This document shows positions 25,732 to 33,937 of a stretch of 35,913 nt of DNA, piece by piece. The notes below the pieces were generated by a model that ran no database searches, had not been told where the DNA came from, and saw only the letters and a program-made list of their open reading frames with translations. The stretch spans positions 1 through 35,913 of the forward strand of contig JAGAPT010000011.1 in NCBI GenBank assembly GCA_017623115.1. The letters are read 5' to 3'. Each line of letters starts with the position of its first letter. Within the stretch, counting starts at the first letter, position 1. The stretch comes from Alistipes sp. Its GTDB lineage: Bacteria; Bacteroidota; Bacteroidia; Bacteroidales; Rikenellaceae. A program made the position numbers and the translations under genes.

Positions 25732-26925
25732 ATGGAGGTAAAGCAACTGCCAAAAGAGCGACTCTGGAACGCCAACTACCTAAAGGTGTGGAGTGCCAAC
25801 TTCATGATTTTCTTCTCCTTCATGTTGCTCACTCCGCTGTTGCCGCTCTACCTGAGCGACACCTTCCACGCCGACAAAGATACCATTGGCCTGGTGCTCT
25901 CGGGCTACACGTTGACGGCTCTCATCATCCGCCCGTTCAGCGGTTATTTTGTCGATAGTTTTCCCCGACGCACCGTGCTGCTTATCAGCTATTTCCTCTT
26001 TGCGGCTCTATTTGCCGGCTATTTGGTGGCAGGCTCGTTGGCCCTCTTTGCCATCGTGCGTACCTTGCATGGAGCTCCTTTTGGAGCCGCCACAGTCTCC
26101 AACAGCACCGTAGCCATCGATGTGCTACCCTCGACGCGACGTGCCGAAGGAATCGGCTACTACGGCTTGAGTAACAACATTGCCACGGCTATCGGTCCGA
26201 GTATTGCACTGCTCATCTACGGCATTTTTCATAGCTACGATGTGCTGTTCTGGATTGCCTTGCTGATTGCCCTGTTGGGTTTTATCATCAACTCGACGCT
26301 GAAACTCACGCCACGCCCCAAAGTTGCGGACAAGCCCCACATCTCCCTCGACCGATTCCTGCTCCTCAAGGGGTGGAGTTTAGGTCTGTGCATGATAGGG
26401 TTGGCCGTATCATATGGTATCCTGACCACCTACCTGGCCATCTACGGCAAGGAGGAGCTGGGTATCACAGAGGGCTCGGGACTCTTCTTCATGTTGTTGG
26501 CTTTAGGACTGATTCTATCCCGATTAGCCGGCAGTCGCACCTTACGACGGGGCCTTATCCTGCAAAATGCGACCCTCGGTATCATCTTCGCATGCGTGGG
26601 ATACCTCCTGTTTGCCGGTGTACACAATTCATGGGGATTTTATGGCGCGGCCCTTATCATCGGCCTCGGAAACGGGCACCTTTTCCCGGCCTTCCAGACC
26701 ATGTTTCTCAATCTGGCAACAAATGACCAACGAGGAACAGCCAACTCCACCTTCCTCGTATCGTGGGACATCGGTATTGGTATCGGCATCATAGCAGGTG
26801 GTGTCATCACCGAACATGGAGGCTATCACATGGCCTTCTGGGTAGCCGCTGCCGCCAATGCATGCAGCGTCATCAACTACCTCCTGCATACGCAACGCCA
26901 CTTCCTACGCAACAAACTGCGCTAA
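25732..26925 (+). CDS. MFS transporter
   Basis: A 397-residue major facilitator with about 12 membrane segments. The first segment contains MLLTPLLPLYLSD and the loop between segments 2 and 3 carries the family motif A in the form FVDSFPRRTVLL. APFGAATVSNSTVAID and RRAEGIGYYGLSNNIATAIGPSIAL resemble drug or metabolite exporters of the YfcJ/Bcr type. The substrate is unknown. It is co-transcribed with the exonuclease gene and ends at the hairpin at 26930. The start is the ATG 25732; the longer open frame upstream overlaps the exonuclease and is not real. Confidence 0.9.
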   Translation: MEVKQLPKERLWNANYLKVWSANFMIFFSFMLLTPLLPLYLSDTFHADKDTIGLVLSGYTLTALIIRPFSGYFVDSFPRRTVLLISYFLFAALFAGYLVAGSLALFAIVRTLHGAPFGAATVSNSTVAIDVLPSTRRAEGIGYYGLSNNIATAIGPSIALLIYGIFHSYDVLFWIALLIALLGFIINSTLKLTPRPKVADKPHISLDRFLLLKGWSLGLCMIGLAVSYGILTTYLAIYGKEELGITEGSGLFFMLLALGLILSRLAGSRTLRRGLILQNATLGIIFACVGYLLFAGVHNSWGFYGAALIIGLGNGHLFPAFQTMFLNLATNDQRGTANSTFLVSWDIGIGIGIIAGGVITEHGGYHMAFWVAAAANACSVINYLLHTQRHFLRNKLR

Positions 26926-26929
26926 CACA

Positions 26930-26961
26930 CAGGAGGCCAACCTTTAGGGGTTGGCCTCCTG
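26930..26961. terminator. Bidirectional terminator between MFS and malQ
   Basis: A perfect 13-bp stem, 26930-26942 (CAGGAGGCCAACC) with 26949-26961, loop TTTAGG, between the convergent genes. Confidence 0.78.
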
Positions 26962-26980
26962 CCTACTTATCATTAACCTA

Positions 26981-29443
26981 CTAACGTCCGCTCTCGGCAA
27001 TCTTGCGACGAATCATTCCATTCAGGTGCTCGGCTGCAAGCAACTCCTCGAGCGTCATATGCATGCGATAACGCCAATAGTGGCGTGAGTTTGCCGGTAC
27101 GTTGATGCGCTCCTCCTGCGGATTCTCACGGCGCAGCGTACCATCCATGGCCACCCAGTCCTGCCACGGCAAAATCGTCAGCATGGCGGGTGATTCGAGG
27201 TGCTTGGCGACAATCAACTCGCAAATCCACGGCTCGCAGAACCACGGAGCATCCCCCCAGGCTCCCAGTACCTGGTTGTAGAAGCGTTGTGTCACCTCAC
27301 GGTCCTCCTCCCACCAGGCACGCACAGGATTCATATCGTGCGTCGAGGTGGTGCAGACCGAGAGGTAGGGGTAGTGCTCCGTAGCGGCAAACTCCACGGT
27401 CGGGTCTTTGGGCATGCGCTGAATCTCCAACGAGAGAATCTGCTCGCCACCCATCACCGCCGGTACACAGTGCGGAATCATACCCAAATCCTCGCCACAC
27501 ACCAACATACCCGTAGCCTCAATCAGCGGGGGCAGTTTGCGCATCGCCTCCTGATACCAGAAGTCGTTGTGGCGATAGTAGAAGAAGTCGTTATAGAGGC
27601 GATTGTAAGCCTCTTTCTGCTCCTCGGAAAGGTTACGGTAACAATCGGTAAATTGTGCCGAAATGCGCGGATGGTAGTGTCCCTTTTGCACCTTATCCTC
27701 GATGAAGAGCACATTGTCCGTGCACTCGATGGGGGCTGTATGCCACTCGCGGTTAAACCAGAATCCATAGGCCGCAATCTCCTGCTCGGTGTAAGGCAGG
27801 GCAGGATTGAAGCGACCCAGCAAGGCATTCACTGCATCAAGCGGAATCTCCCAGATGCGGAAGAACCCAAGAATATGGTCAATGCGGTAGGCATCGAAAT
27901 ATTCGGCCATCTTCACAAAACGAGCCTTCCACCAGGCGAAGCCATCTTCGGCCATCTTTGCCCAATTATAGGTCGGGAAGCCCCAGTTCTGACCCATCAC
28001 CGAGAAATCATCGGGCGGAGCACCCGCCGAGGCATCCATATTGAAGAGTTCGGGAGTTGCCCACGCATCGACACTCGTGCGGCTGATACCAATCGGAATA
28101 TCGCCTTTGAGCACGACACCACGGCTGTGTGCATAATCACGCACAGCACGCAACTGACGCGAAAGGTGGAACTGCACAAAGTGGTGGAAGGCCACCTCCT
28201 CGGGATGTTCCTGCTCGTATTTAGCCGCTTTGGCCGGTGTATATTTGGCCATCTTGCCCCATTGCTCAAATTCAGGCGTACCATGTACATCACGCAAGGC
28301 ACGGAAGACAGCATAGGGTCGCAACCAATGCTCATTCGACTTCAAGAACTCCTTGAATTCGTCCGACGCAAGCACCTCTGCACCATCCTGCTCGTAGATG
28401 GCTTTCAGATAGTCGTTTTTGGCATTGTTTACACGCTCGTAATCAATCTCCGGCAGGGCATTCAGTTCCGTTCCCAACTTCTTGAAACGGGCTGCCTCCT
28501 TCTTGTTCTTCAGTTTGCCGACCTCCTCCAAGCGCAGGTATTGCGGATGCAGGGCAAAGGTCGAATTGGCATTGTAAGGGTAGGAGTCTTGCCATGTGCC
28601 GGTCATCGTCGTGTCGTTGACAGGCAAAATCTGGATAATCGACTGTCCGGTGGCGGCAGCCCAATCAATCATCAATTTCAGATCGTAGAACTCACCCACA
28701 CCAAAACTCTTCTTCGAACGCAGGGCAAAGACCGGAATCGCCACACCGGCACCACGCCACGCAGGCATATCAAAGCGAGGCCGCAAGGCATTAATCAGCG
28801 TAACGCCCTGCTTATTCAGTTCAGCCTCGAAGTGATTATTCTCGCCTTGCTCCCATGCTACAGGTGCTCCTGTCTCGCGCTCGACAATCACAAATTTGAA
28901 GGCAAAAGCCCCCTTCAAACGCGAAACTTTGATGGTGGCACTCCAGACCGGAGCCTCGGCATCGTTCATCACAATACCTTTCTTCACATCCCATGCACCC
29001 AAGGCCTTCTGGTCACCCACCAAGACCACCTGTTGCGAAGAGCGCACCACGGGAATCTCGGCACGAATCACCACCTCGCCATCCGTAGCGGGCTTACACT
29101 TCTGACGCTTCAGACGGGCAAAGACACCCTCGGTAAACATCGACGAGCGGAATGAACGGTCGGTGGGCATCTCCTGCCAACGGTCATATACATCGAGCTG
29201 CGACATCTTCTCCGTCAGTGCCAAGCGGTGGGGGGCTCCCCACTCCTTGCGCAGCACCTCTTCACCACGACGCACCTCATAGCGATAACACAGGTCGGTC
29301 GACGAGGTCGACACCTCACCATACCATACATCTCCACCCACATAGCGCATCGGGGTAGCCTTTGAACGGCCCTGCGACTCGACCACGACGAAGAGATTCT
29401 CGCCAAAGGTCGTGCGGTAGGAGATTCTGAAACGAATAGTCAT
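26981..29443 (-). CDS. malQ: 4-alpha-glucanotransferase, DPE2-like (two CBM20 + GH77)
   Basis: An 820-residue amylomaltase. Residues 1-105 and about 120-225 look like two CBM20 starch-binding domains (WYGEVSTSSTDLCYRYEV; VVLVGDQKALGAWD, WSATIKV). GH77 follows: the nucleophile is Asp522 in YRIDHILGFFR, the acid/base Glu651 in CGEDLGMIP, and the transition-state stabiliser Asp703 in STHDMNPVR. A Lys/Glu-rich insertion (about 325-415) lies between the first GH77 strands (LPVNDTT) and FRALRDVHG, as in plant DPE2. It transfers glucan chains between maltose, maltodextrins and glycogen. No signal peptide, so cytoplasmic. No other starch gene is adjacent. A -7 element TATATTTG is at 29498-29491. Confidence 0.94.
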   Translation of the reverse strand: MTIRFRISYRTTFGENLFVVVESQGRSKATPMRYVGGDVWYGEVSTSSTDLCYRYEVRRGEEVLRKEWGAPHRLALTEKMSQLDVYDRWQEMPTDRSFRSSMFTEGVFARLKRQKCKPATDGEVVIRAEIPVVRSSQQVVLVGDQKALGAWDVKKGIVMNDAEAPVWSATIKVSRLKGAFAFKFVIVERETGAPVAWEQGENNHFEAELNKQGVTLINALRPRFDMPAWRGAGVAIPVFALRSKKSFGVGEFYDLKLMIDWAAATGQSIIQILPVNDTTMTGTWQDSYPYNANSTFALHPQYLRLEEVGKLKNKKEAARFKKLGTELNALPEIDYERVNNAKNDYLKAIYEQDGAEVLASDEFKEFLKSNEHWLRPYAVFRALRDVHGTPEFEQWGKMAKYTPAKAAKYEQEHPEEVAFHHFVQFHLSRQLRAVRDYAHSRGVVLKGDIPIGISRTSVDAWATPELFNMDASAGAPPDDFSVMGQNWGFPTYNWAKMAEDGFAWWKARFVKMAEYFDAYRIDHILGFFRIWEIPLDAVNALLGRFNPALPYTEQEIAAYGFWFNREWHTAPIECTDNVLFIEDKVQKGHYHPRISAQFTDCYRNLSEEQKEAYNRLYNDFFYYRHNDFWYQEAMRKLPPLIEATGMLVCGEDLGMIPHCVPAVMGGEQILSLEIQRMPKDPTVEFAATEHYPYLSVCTTSTHDMNPVRAWWEEDREVTQRFYNQVLGAWGDAPWFCEPWICELIVAKHLESPAMLTILPWQDWVAMDGTLRRENPQEERINVPANSRHYWRYRMHMTLEELLAAEHLNGMIRRKIAESGR

Positions 29444-29490
29444 ATTTGTATTGTTTTAGGTTATTTTAACTTTCAAAACATTTAGCAGAA

Positions 29491-29498
29491 CAAATATA
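29491..29498 (-). promoter_or_regulatory. -7 element of malQ
   Basis: Minus-strand TATATTTG about 50 bp before ATG 29443; no matching -33 box is seen. Confidence 0.45.
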
Positions 29499-29601
29499 AC
29501 TATTTTCATCGGAAAAGCGATTTAGTGCCACCACTTTCCTGCTGAATGGTTGAAAGAGAGCGACGAACGGCTAACAAGAGTGGACAGAGGGAGTGCGCCG
29601 A

Positions 29602-29701
29602 CTCGTTCAAATTGATTTGACAACGAGTAGACACAAAAAAAGACGACTGATTTTCATCAGTCGTCTGTGCTCCAAAACTGGCGGTGCGTAGGGGACTCGA
29701 A
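29602..29701 (-). repeat. 100-bp duplicate of tRNA-Asp 3' end and terminator
   Basis: This segment equals 29852-29951 at 99 of 100 positions (the difference is A at 29631 against G at 29881). Read on the minus strand it contains the last 23 bases of tRNA-Asp including CCA, a terminator hairpin (29641-29666) and a second palindrome (29602-29627, CTCGTT...AACGAG). The tRNA fragment is fused at its 5' side to the interrupted T-arm element. The 29444-29601 stretch to its left holds only the malQ promoter and nothing else recognised. Confidence 0.9.
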
Positions 29702-29777
29702 GTGCTTCAGCACTCGCGAGCATTCCTCTTTAGCGCAGCCGCAGGCAAGCAATCAACTCCTCTATGCTCGCAACCCC
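29691..29777 (-). repeat. Interrupted T-arm element, copy B
   Basis: On the minus strand, AGGGGTT (to 29772) and TCGAGTCCCCT are the two halves of the tRNA-Asp T-arm, split in the loop by 71 nt. The insert contains an 8-bp stem, GCGAGCAT (29771-29764) with ATGCTCGC (29723-29716), and a hairpin AGTGC-TGAA-GCACT (29714-29701). It then continues into the duplicated tRNA 3' end. The layout and several motifs are shared with 231-296. In the stem, the sixth pair is C-G here and G-C there. Confidence 0.65.
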
Positions 29778-29851
29778 TCCGTCGTGAGTAGGGCCCTATG
29801 CTTCGCTGGAGCACACGATACGCAACGCGTGTCGTTCGTTTTTTGTGTCAG

Positions 29852-29916
29852 CTCGTTCAAATTGATTTGACAACGAGTAGGCACAAAAAAAGACGACTGA
29901 TTTTCATCAGTCGTCT
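29852..29916 (-). terminator. Terminator of tRNA-Asp
   Basis: On the minus strand a 10-bp stem, 29916-29907 with 29900-29891 (AGACGACTGA on the plus strand), is followed by a T-run of seven or more. A second palindrome at 29852-29877 follows. The whole unit is duplicated at 29602-29666. Confidence 0.85.
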
Positions 29917-29928
29917 GTGCTCCAAAAC

Positions 29929-30005
29929 TGGCGGTGCGTAGGGGACTCGAACCCCTGACCCCGTGCGTGACAGGCACGTATTCTAACCAGCTGAACTAAC
30001 GCACC
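29929..30005 (-). tRNA. tRNA-Asp (anticodon GTC), CCA encoded
   Basis: On the minus strand the acceptor stem pairs GGTGCGT with ACGCACC, the discriminator is G (29932) and CCA is encoded at 29931-29929. The anticodon loop CTGTCAC gives GTC and is closed by CGTGC/GCACG. The T-arm is AGGGG-TTCGAGT-CCCCT. All are as expected for tRNA-Asp. Confidence 0.97.
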
Positions 30006-30051
30006 ATTTTTAGAACCTTGCAACCGTGGTGTTGTTCCCTGATTGCGTTTG

Positions 30052-30082
30052 CAAAGGTAGTGCAAAATTTTGAATCTGCAAG
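30052..30082 (-). promoter_or_regulatory. Promoter of tRNA-Asp
   Basis: On the minus strand, CTTG (30082-30079), 19 bp, then TACCTTTG (30059-30052), about 45 bp before the tRNA. Confidence 0.6.
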
Positions 30083-30101
30083 CGTTTTGGCAACTTTTTT
30101 T

Positions 30102-30635
30102 TTATTTTTTGAAAAAAGAAAATTGCACACTTCCGTAACTCCTTAATTGCCAAAAGAGAGGGTGGTCTGAAAAATTTTTCTCCTTGGAGTGTTCAAAGAT
30201 AAAAATTCCTCCTTCACGCAGCAAATCCCCCTCCAGAACAAGCGGAATAATCTCCTCGCTATGCTCCAAATCGTAGGGTGCATCCGAGAAAATCAAGTCA
30301 AATTGCTTGGCGCAGCTCTTCAAATAGAGGAAAGCGTTGGCTTTAACGGCATACAGATTCCTTATCCCGAGCTCCTGTGCCGTGCGACGAATAAAGTTAT
30401 GATGTACCGCATTAATCTCTACCGAGGTTACACTACGTACCCCTCGCGAGGCAAACTCGTAGCTAATGGAACCCGTACCGGCAAATAAATCCAACACATC
30501 GCACTCCTCGAAGTCGACCATATTCTGCAGAACATTGAAGAGGTTCTCCTTGGCAAAATCGGTCGTGGGCCGAGCACGCAGATTTTTCGGCGGATTGATG
30601 GCCCGTCCCTTATATTGGCCACTGATTATACGCAT
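30102..30635 (-). CDS. rsmD: 16S rRNA (guanine966-N2)-methyltransferase
   Basis: A 177-residue RsmD-type methyltransferase, which methylates G966 of 16S rRNA using SAM. MRIISGQYKGR is the family start, RPTTDFAKENLFNVL follows, and the SAM site is VLDLFAGTGSISYEFASRG. The catalytic motif, normally (D/N)PPY, reads DAPY (Asp118-Tyr121). The gene overlaps the preceding DUF3822-like gene by 10 bp, so translation is probably coupled. The stop lies in a T-rich tract; no clear terminator follows. Confidence 0.92.
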   Translation of the reverse strand: MRIISGQYKGRAINPPKNLRARPTTDFAKENLFNVLQNMVDFEECDVLDLFAGTGSISYEFASRGVRSVTSVEINAVHHNFIRRTAQELGIRNLYAVKANAFLYLKSCAKQFDLIFSDAPYDLEHSEEIIPLVLEGDLLREGGIFIFEHSKEKNFSDHPLFWQLRSYGSVQFSFFKK

Positions 30636-31234
30636 AACACCTTCTTGAAATAACTACGATACAACTTCATCCGCTGTTTATCAGCCGTGCGAGCCTCCAG
30701 CTGGACCACAAACCGGCGCAACTCAAACTGTCCCTCCAAGCGTTGCAACAGGTAGCTCAACGTCTCCATATCGGGAACAGCGACCACCTCGGCCAGACAC
30801 AGTTGGTTGTCGTATACCTTTATATATATAAGGGAGCCCGTATCGCAAAGAGCAATCGTCGGCTCCATCACCGTCGGTGTAGCCAGCAGCGGGGTAGTCG
30901 GTCGAAACTCGCCATAGCGTTCCCGCAGTTCGTTGTATAGTTTGCTCGGTACAGCCACCAAAGCCACAACATCGGGCCGCTTGGCTGCCTCACACACCAC
31001 AACCTCCATATCGGCCGCCAAGGGTTGTCCATTGGCCGCAAAAAGGGAGGCCGCTGCGCCATCATAGAGCTCGCGAGGCACAAGTAGGGTATACTCGGTC
31101 AACAGCTCAATCTCCTCGACCTGGCCATCCACCGCTCCCTTCGGCAACGAAAAAGAGTGTCCATCCAACGCAAGCTGAATGGACACTTTCTTCGAGACGT
31201 TTAGTTGATTAGTCCTCCCAGTTACCTGCCTCAT
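30626..31234 (-). CDS. DUF3822-like protein
   Basis: A 202-residue protein with no signal peptide. It begins with a short hydrophilic segment (VSIQLALDGHSFSLPK), has TPTVMEPTIALCDTGSLIYIKVYDNQLCLAEVVAVPDMETLSYLL in the second half (a strand-rich ATPase-like pattern) and a basic C-terminus. The position just before rsmD and the LSIQLxxDGxSF start fit DUF3822, a Bacteroidetes family of unknown function, although the protein is shorter than usual members. It overlaps rsmD by 10 bp and the upstream gene by 26 bp, so the true start may be slightly downstream of 31234. Function unknown. Confidence 0.65.
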   Translation of the reverse strand: MRQVTGRTNQLNVSKKVSIQLALDGHSFSLPKGAVDGQVEEIELLTEYTLLVPRELYDGAAASLFAANGQPLAADMEVVVCEAAKRPDVVALVAVPSKLYNELRERYGEFRPTTPLLATPTVMEPTIALCDTGSLIYIKVYDNQLCLAEVVAVPDMETLSYLLQRLEGQFELRRFVVQLEARTADKQRMKLYRSYFKKVLCV

Positions 31235-31847
31235 TGTTACCGGCCTCCATCGAACCGAACTTGATGCCCGGGTAGCGGTTGAAGTTGTTCACATCATCGT
31301 CAATCTGGTTGATGATCTCCTGACGATAGGTAATCGTGTCGAGGAACATCTTATACGGTGCGCGGCACTCCACAACGGGAATCACCACCTTCGACTCGGT
31401 CGTAATCACACCGGCCTCCATGATGAACTGAGCCTGGTTGTTCGTTCCGGGGATAAAGCGCAGGTTGTAGACATCCTCAGCCGTCAACTTCTTGGGCGAG
31501 AAGATGGTGTCGATAACGGCCACCGTAAACTTCTCGATATTCTTCTTACCCGAGCGCTTCAGCATAGCCATACCCACCGAGTCATCCTCATCGACGAGTT
31601 TGCGCTCCATCTCGAGCGTCTCGTTCAGGATAAAGTTTGCCAACGTATCGAAGTCTGCCGTGAATTTTTGGTACTTCGACTTGTAAGCACGCTGTGCCGT
31701 ACGAATGTCCTTGATGCGGTCGATGACCTGAGCACGTTTTGCCTTCATCTCGTTCTCGAAACGGATAGGCGTCGAAATCTGCTTGTAGATGACGTAGATA
31801 AAAGCTACGATAACTACGGCCAGAAGAATTTGAGCGATTTTTTTCAT
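31209..31847 (-). CDS. Conserved membrane-anchored protein of unknown function
   Basis: A 212-residue protein with one N-terminal membrane segment (about residues 5-23) and a periplasmic or extracytoplasmic remainder. Residues 30-70 (KRAQVIDRIKDIRTAQRAYKSKYQKFTADFDTLANFI) resemble the N-terminal helix and following loop of pseudopilins. The rest is a strand-rich domain ending in an acidic, Asn-rich tail (GNNEAGNWED). I recall similar proteins in many Bacteroidales at the same place before rsmD, but know no function. It is the first gene of the three-gene minus-strand run, and its start is separated by only 45 bp from the divergent helicase gene. Confidence 0.7.
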   Translation of the reverse strand: MKKIAQILLAVVIVAFIYVIYKQISTPIRFENEMKAKRAQVIDRIKDIRTAQRAYKSKYQKFTADFDTLANFILNETLEMERKLVDEDDSVGMAMLKRSGKKNIEKFTVAVIDTIFSPKKLTAEDVYNLRFIPGTNNQAQFIMEAGVITTESKVVIPVVECRAPYKMFLDTITYRQEIINQIDDDVNNFNRYPGIKFGSMEAGNNEAGNWED

Positions 31848-31877
31848 TTTGTATTTAAGTATTTGTTATTAATTTTG
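31848..31877 (+). promoter_or_regulatory. Promoter of the helicase operon
   Basis: TTTG at 31848-31851, 18 bp, then TAATTTTG at 31870-31877. The leader would be 11-17 nt, depending on which ATG (31893 or 31899) is used. Confidence 0.55.
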
Positions 31878-31892
31878 TCCTGCCAATGCACC

Positions 31893-33314
31893 ATGTTTAT
31901 GAATAGCGCCCATATTGCAGCCCAAATTTACACTAAAATTTGTTTCGAAACAACCTTTGGACAAAAAAAAATCATAGAAAAGTTATCAAACTACCTTTCA
32001 AGCGATGATTTTTCTCGAATTTTTGTCCTAAACGGCTATGCGGGAACCGGCAAGACGACCCTTATTGCTGCTGTGGTGGCCGCTCTCAAACAGATGGGAA
32101 TCCGCACCGTCTTGCTTGCTCCTACGGGTCGAGCAGCCAAGGTGCTTGCACGCTACTCGGGTGAAAAAGCATTGACCGTACACAAACGCATCTACCGCGA
32201 GCGCACCAATGCTGACTACGAATCCCGCTTCTCGCTTGATCTGAATCGCGAACAGGGAGCAGTATTTATTGTCGACGAAGCCTCGATGTTGGCCGACAGC
32301 AGCGGTGATGGGCAGATTTTTGGCAGCGGCTCGCTCCTCGAAGATTTGATTCGCTACGTGCGTAGCGGTCGAGGATGCCGCCTTATGCTGGTGGGGGATA
32401 GTGCCCAGTTACCACCCGTAGGAGCCGATTTCAGTCCGGCTCTTGATGAGGCAACGCTATCCCGCTTTGGCGATATTGAATATGCAACACTCGACGAGGT
32501 TGTCCGCCAAGAGGCCGAATCCGGCATCCTGTTCAATGCTACGCTGGTGCGTTGCATGCTGGAACAAGGCATCACCGACATTCCCCGTTTCGAGATGGAT
32601 TTTCCCGATTTTAAGGCTATCAGCGGCGGAGAATTTCTCGAGACGTTACAGGATGCCTACGCCAAATATGGACGCGACGAGGTCATCGTCATCACCCGCT
32701 CGAACAAGCGAGCCAACCGCTACAACGAAGGGATTCGTCGCCATGTATTGTGCGCCGAGGAGGAACTCGAGAGCGGAGATATGCTGATGGTGGTTAAAAA
32801 CAACTATCACTACACGGAACGCATCGAGGATTGCCCGATGCACTTCATTGCCAATGGCGACATCGCACATCTTCGACGCCTGCGTCGTTTTGAGGATTTC
32901 TATGGCTTCCACTTCGCCAACGCCATTCTCGAATTTCCGGATTACGAGGGAACCGAAATCGAATGTAAAATCCTGCTCGACACGCTGACCTCGGAGTCTC
33001 CGTCACTGACACGCGAAGAATCGCAACGACTCTTCTATGAGGTGGAGAAGGATTACCTCGATTTGAAGAGTAAAATCAAACGATTCAAGGAGATTCGTGA
33101 GAATCCGCACTTCAATGCCGTGCAAATCAAATTTGCCTACGCTGTCACCTGCCACAAAGCGCAAGGTGGCCAGTGGCGAGCCGTTTTCATCGACCGATGC
33201 CTCTTTGGCGACGAGCCAATGACTCGCGACATGCTGCGGTGGCTCTATACCGCTCTTACGCGTGCAACCGAACAACTCTATTTGGTCAACTTCGACGAAC
33301 AATTCTATGGCTAA
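31893..33314 (+). CDS. RecD-like ATP-dependent DNA helicase
   Basis: A 473-residue superfamily 1B helicase related to RecD/TraA, of the compact type common in Bacteroidetes. Walker A is GYAGTGKT (residues 48-55); motif II is IVDEASML with Asp128-Glu129; LMLVGDSAQLPPVGADFS is motif III; and VTCHKAQGGQW...YTALTRATEQLYLV is the UvrD_C_2 end. No long N-terminal domain as in RecD2 is present. It probably unwinds DNA 5' to 3' in repair or recombination. Sequence upstream of 31893 in the same frame lies in the promoter and divergent gene and is not coding. Its last 8 bp overlap the next gene. Confidence 0.9.
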   Translation: MFMNSAHIAAQIYTKICFETTFGQKKIIEKLSNYLSSDDFSRIFVLNGYAGTGKTTLIAAVVAALKQMGIRTVLLAPTGRAAKVLARYSGEKALTVHKRIYRERTNADYESRFSLDLNREQGAVFIVDEASMLADSSGDGQIFGSGSLLEDLIRYVRSGRGCRLMLVGDSAQLPPVGADFSPALDEATLSRFGDIEYATLDEVVRQEAESGILFNATLVRCMLEQGITDIPRFEMDFPDFKAISGGEFLETLQDAYAKYGRDEVIVITRSNKRANRYNEGIRRHVLCAEEELESGDMLMVVKNNYHYTERIEDCPMHFIANGDIAHLRRLRRFEDFYGFHFANAILEFPDYEGTEIECKILLDTLTSESPSLTREESQRLFYEVEKDYLDLKSKIKRFKEIRENPHFNAVQIKFAYAVTCHKAQGGQWRAVFIDRCLFGDEPMTRDMLRWLYTALTRATEQLYLVNFDEQFYG

Positions 33315-33888
33315 TCCCATCGAGCAACATCCGCTCAAACCATTCCTCCCCATCAATGCCCGTGTACTGATGTTGGGGAGTTTCCCGCCCAAGCGCAACC
33401 GCTGGTCGATGGAGTTCTTCTACCCGAATTGGATCAACGACATGTGGCGCATCGTGGGTTATCTCTTTTTTGGCAACAAACACCATTTCGAGATTAAAGG
33501 AGAGAAACGCTTTGACAAAGAGCGAATTGTGAATTTCTGCGCATCAAAAGGCATAGCTCTGTTCGATGCCGCCACAGCAGTACGCCGCCTCAAAGACAAT
33601 GCCTCGGATAAGTTCTTGGAGGTAGCGACTCCAACCGACATTCAAGCCCTCCTCAAGGCCCTTCCGGCCTGTCAGGCCATCGTTGTCACGGGCGAAAAAG
33701 CAGCCGAGATCGTAGCGGCTCAATTCGGCTGCTCGATTCCGTCCGTAGGCTCTTTCACCTCCCTTCGGGCAGGTGCTCGCACCCTGCAGTTTTGGCGGAT
33801 GCCTTCTTCATCACGCGCCTATCCGTTAACACTCGAAAAGAAGGCCGAATTTTATCGAAAAGTGTACACCGCCGTTGGGATTTTCTAA
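33307..33888 (+). CDS. Uracil-DNA glycosylase superfamily protein
   Basis: A 193-residue protein. The start HPLKPFLPINARVLMLGSFPPKRNRW, with GSFPP at residues 24-28, is the motif-1 pattern of the uracil/hypoxanthine-DNA glycosylase superfamily. IVVTGEKAAEIVA is the middle strand. The late SSSRAYPLTLEKKAEFY corresponds to the motif-2 region, which in classical enzymes carries a catalytic His; here it is SSSRAY. It may remove deaminated bases, but activity cannot be assumed. It overlaps the helicase gene by 8 bp and lies 49 bp before mutS, a repair context. Confidence 0.78.
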   Translation: MANPIEQHPLKPFLPINARVLMLGSFPPKRNRWSMEFFYPNWINDMWRIVGYLFFGNKHHFEIKGEKRFDKERIVNFCASKGIALFDAATAVRRLKDNASDKFLEVATPTDIQALLKALPACQAIVVTGEKAAEIVAAQFGCSIPSVGSFTSLRAGARTLQFWRMPSSSRAYPLTLEKKAEFYRKVYTAVGIF

Positions 33889-33905
33889 ACAAAATCGTAT
33901 CTTTG
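33874..33905 (+). promoter_or_regulatory. Promoter of mutS
   Basis: GTTG at 33874-33877, 20 bp, then TATCTTTG at 33898-33905, with the -33 box inside the end of the glycosylase-like gene. The leader is about 28 nt. Confidence 0.65.
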
Positions 33906-33937
33906 CAAAGATATAAAAACACCTAAAAACAGCCATT

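Noticed and set aside
27200-29155. A 651-codon open frame on the plus strand
   Set aside because: It is exactly antisense to malQ, whose GH77 catalytic residues are all present; the plus-strand product has no recognisable domain and a biased His/Arg/Ile composition.
29702-29851. Remnant of an integrase or other gene between the tRNA-Asp duplicates
   Set aside because: The 150-bp stretch has no frame with recognisable protein similarity and is dominated by inverted repeats.
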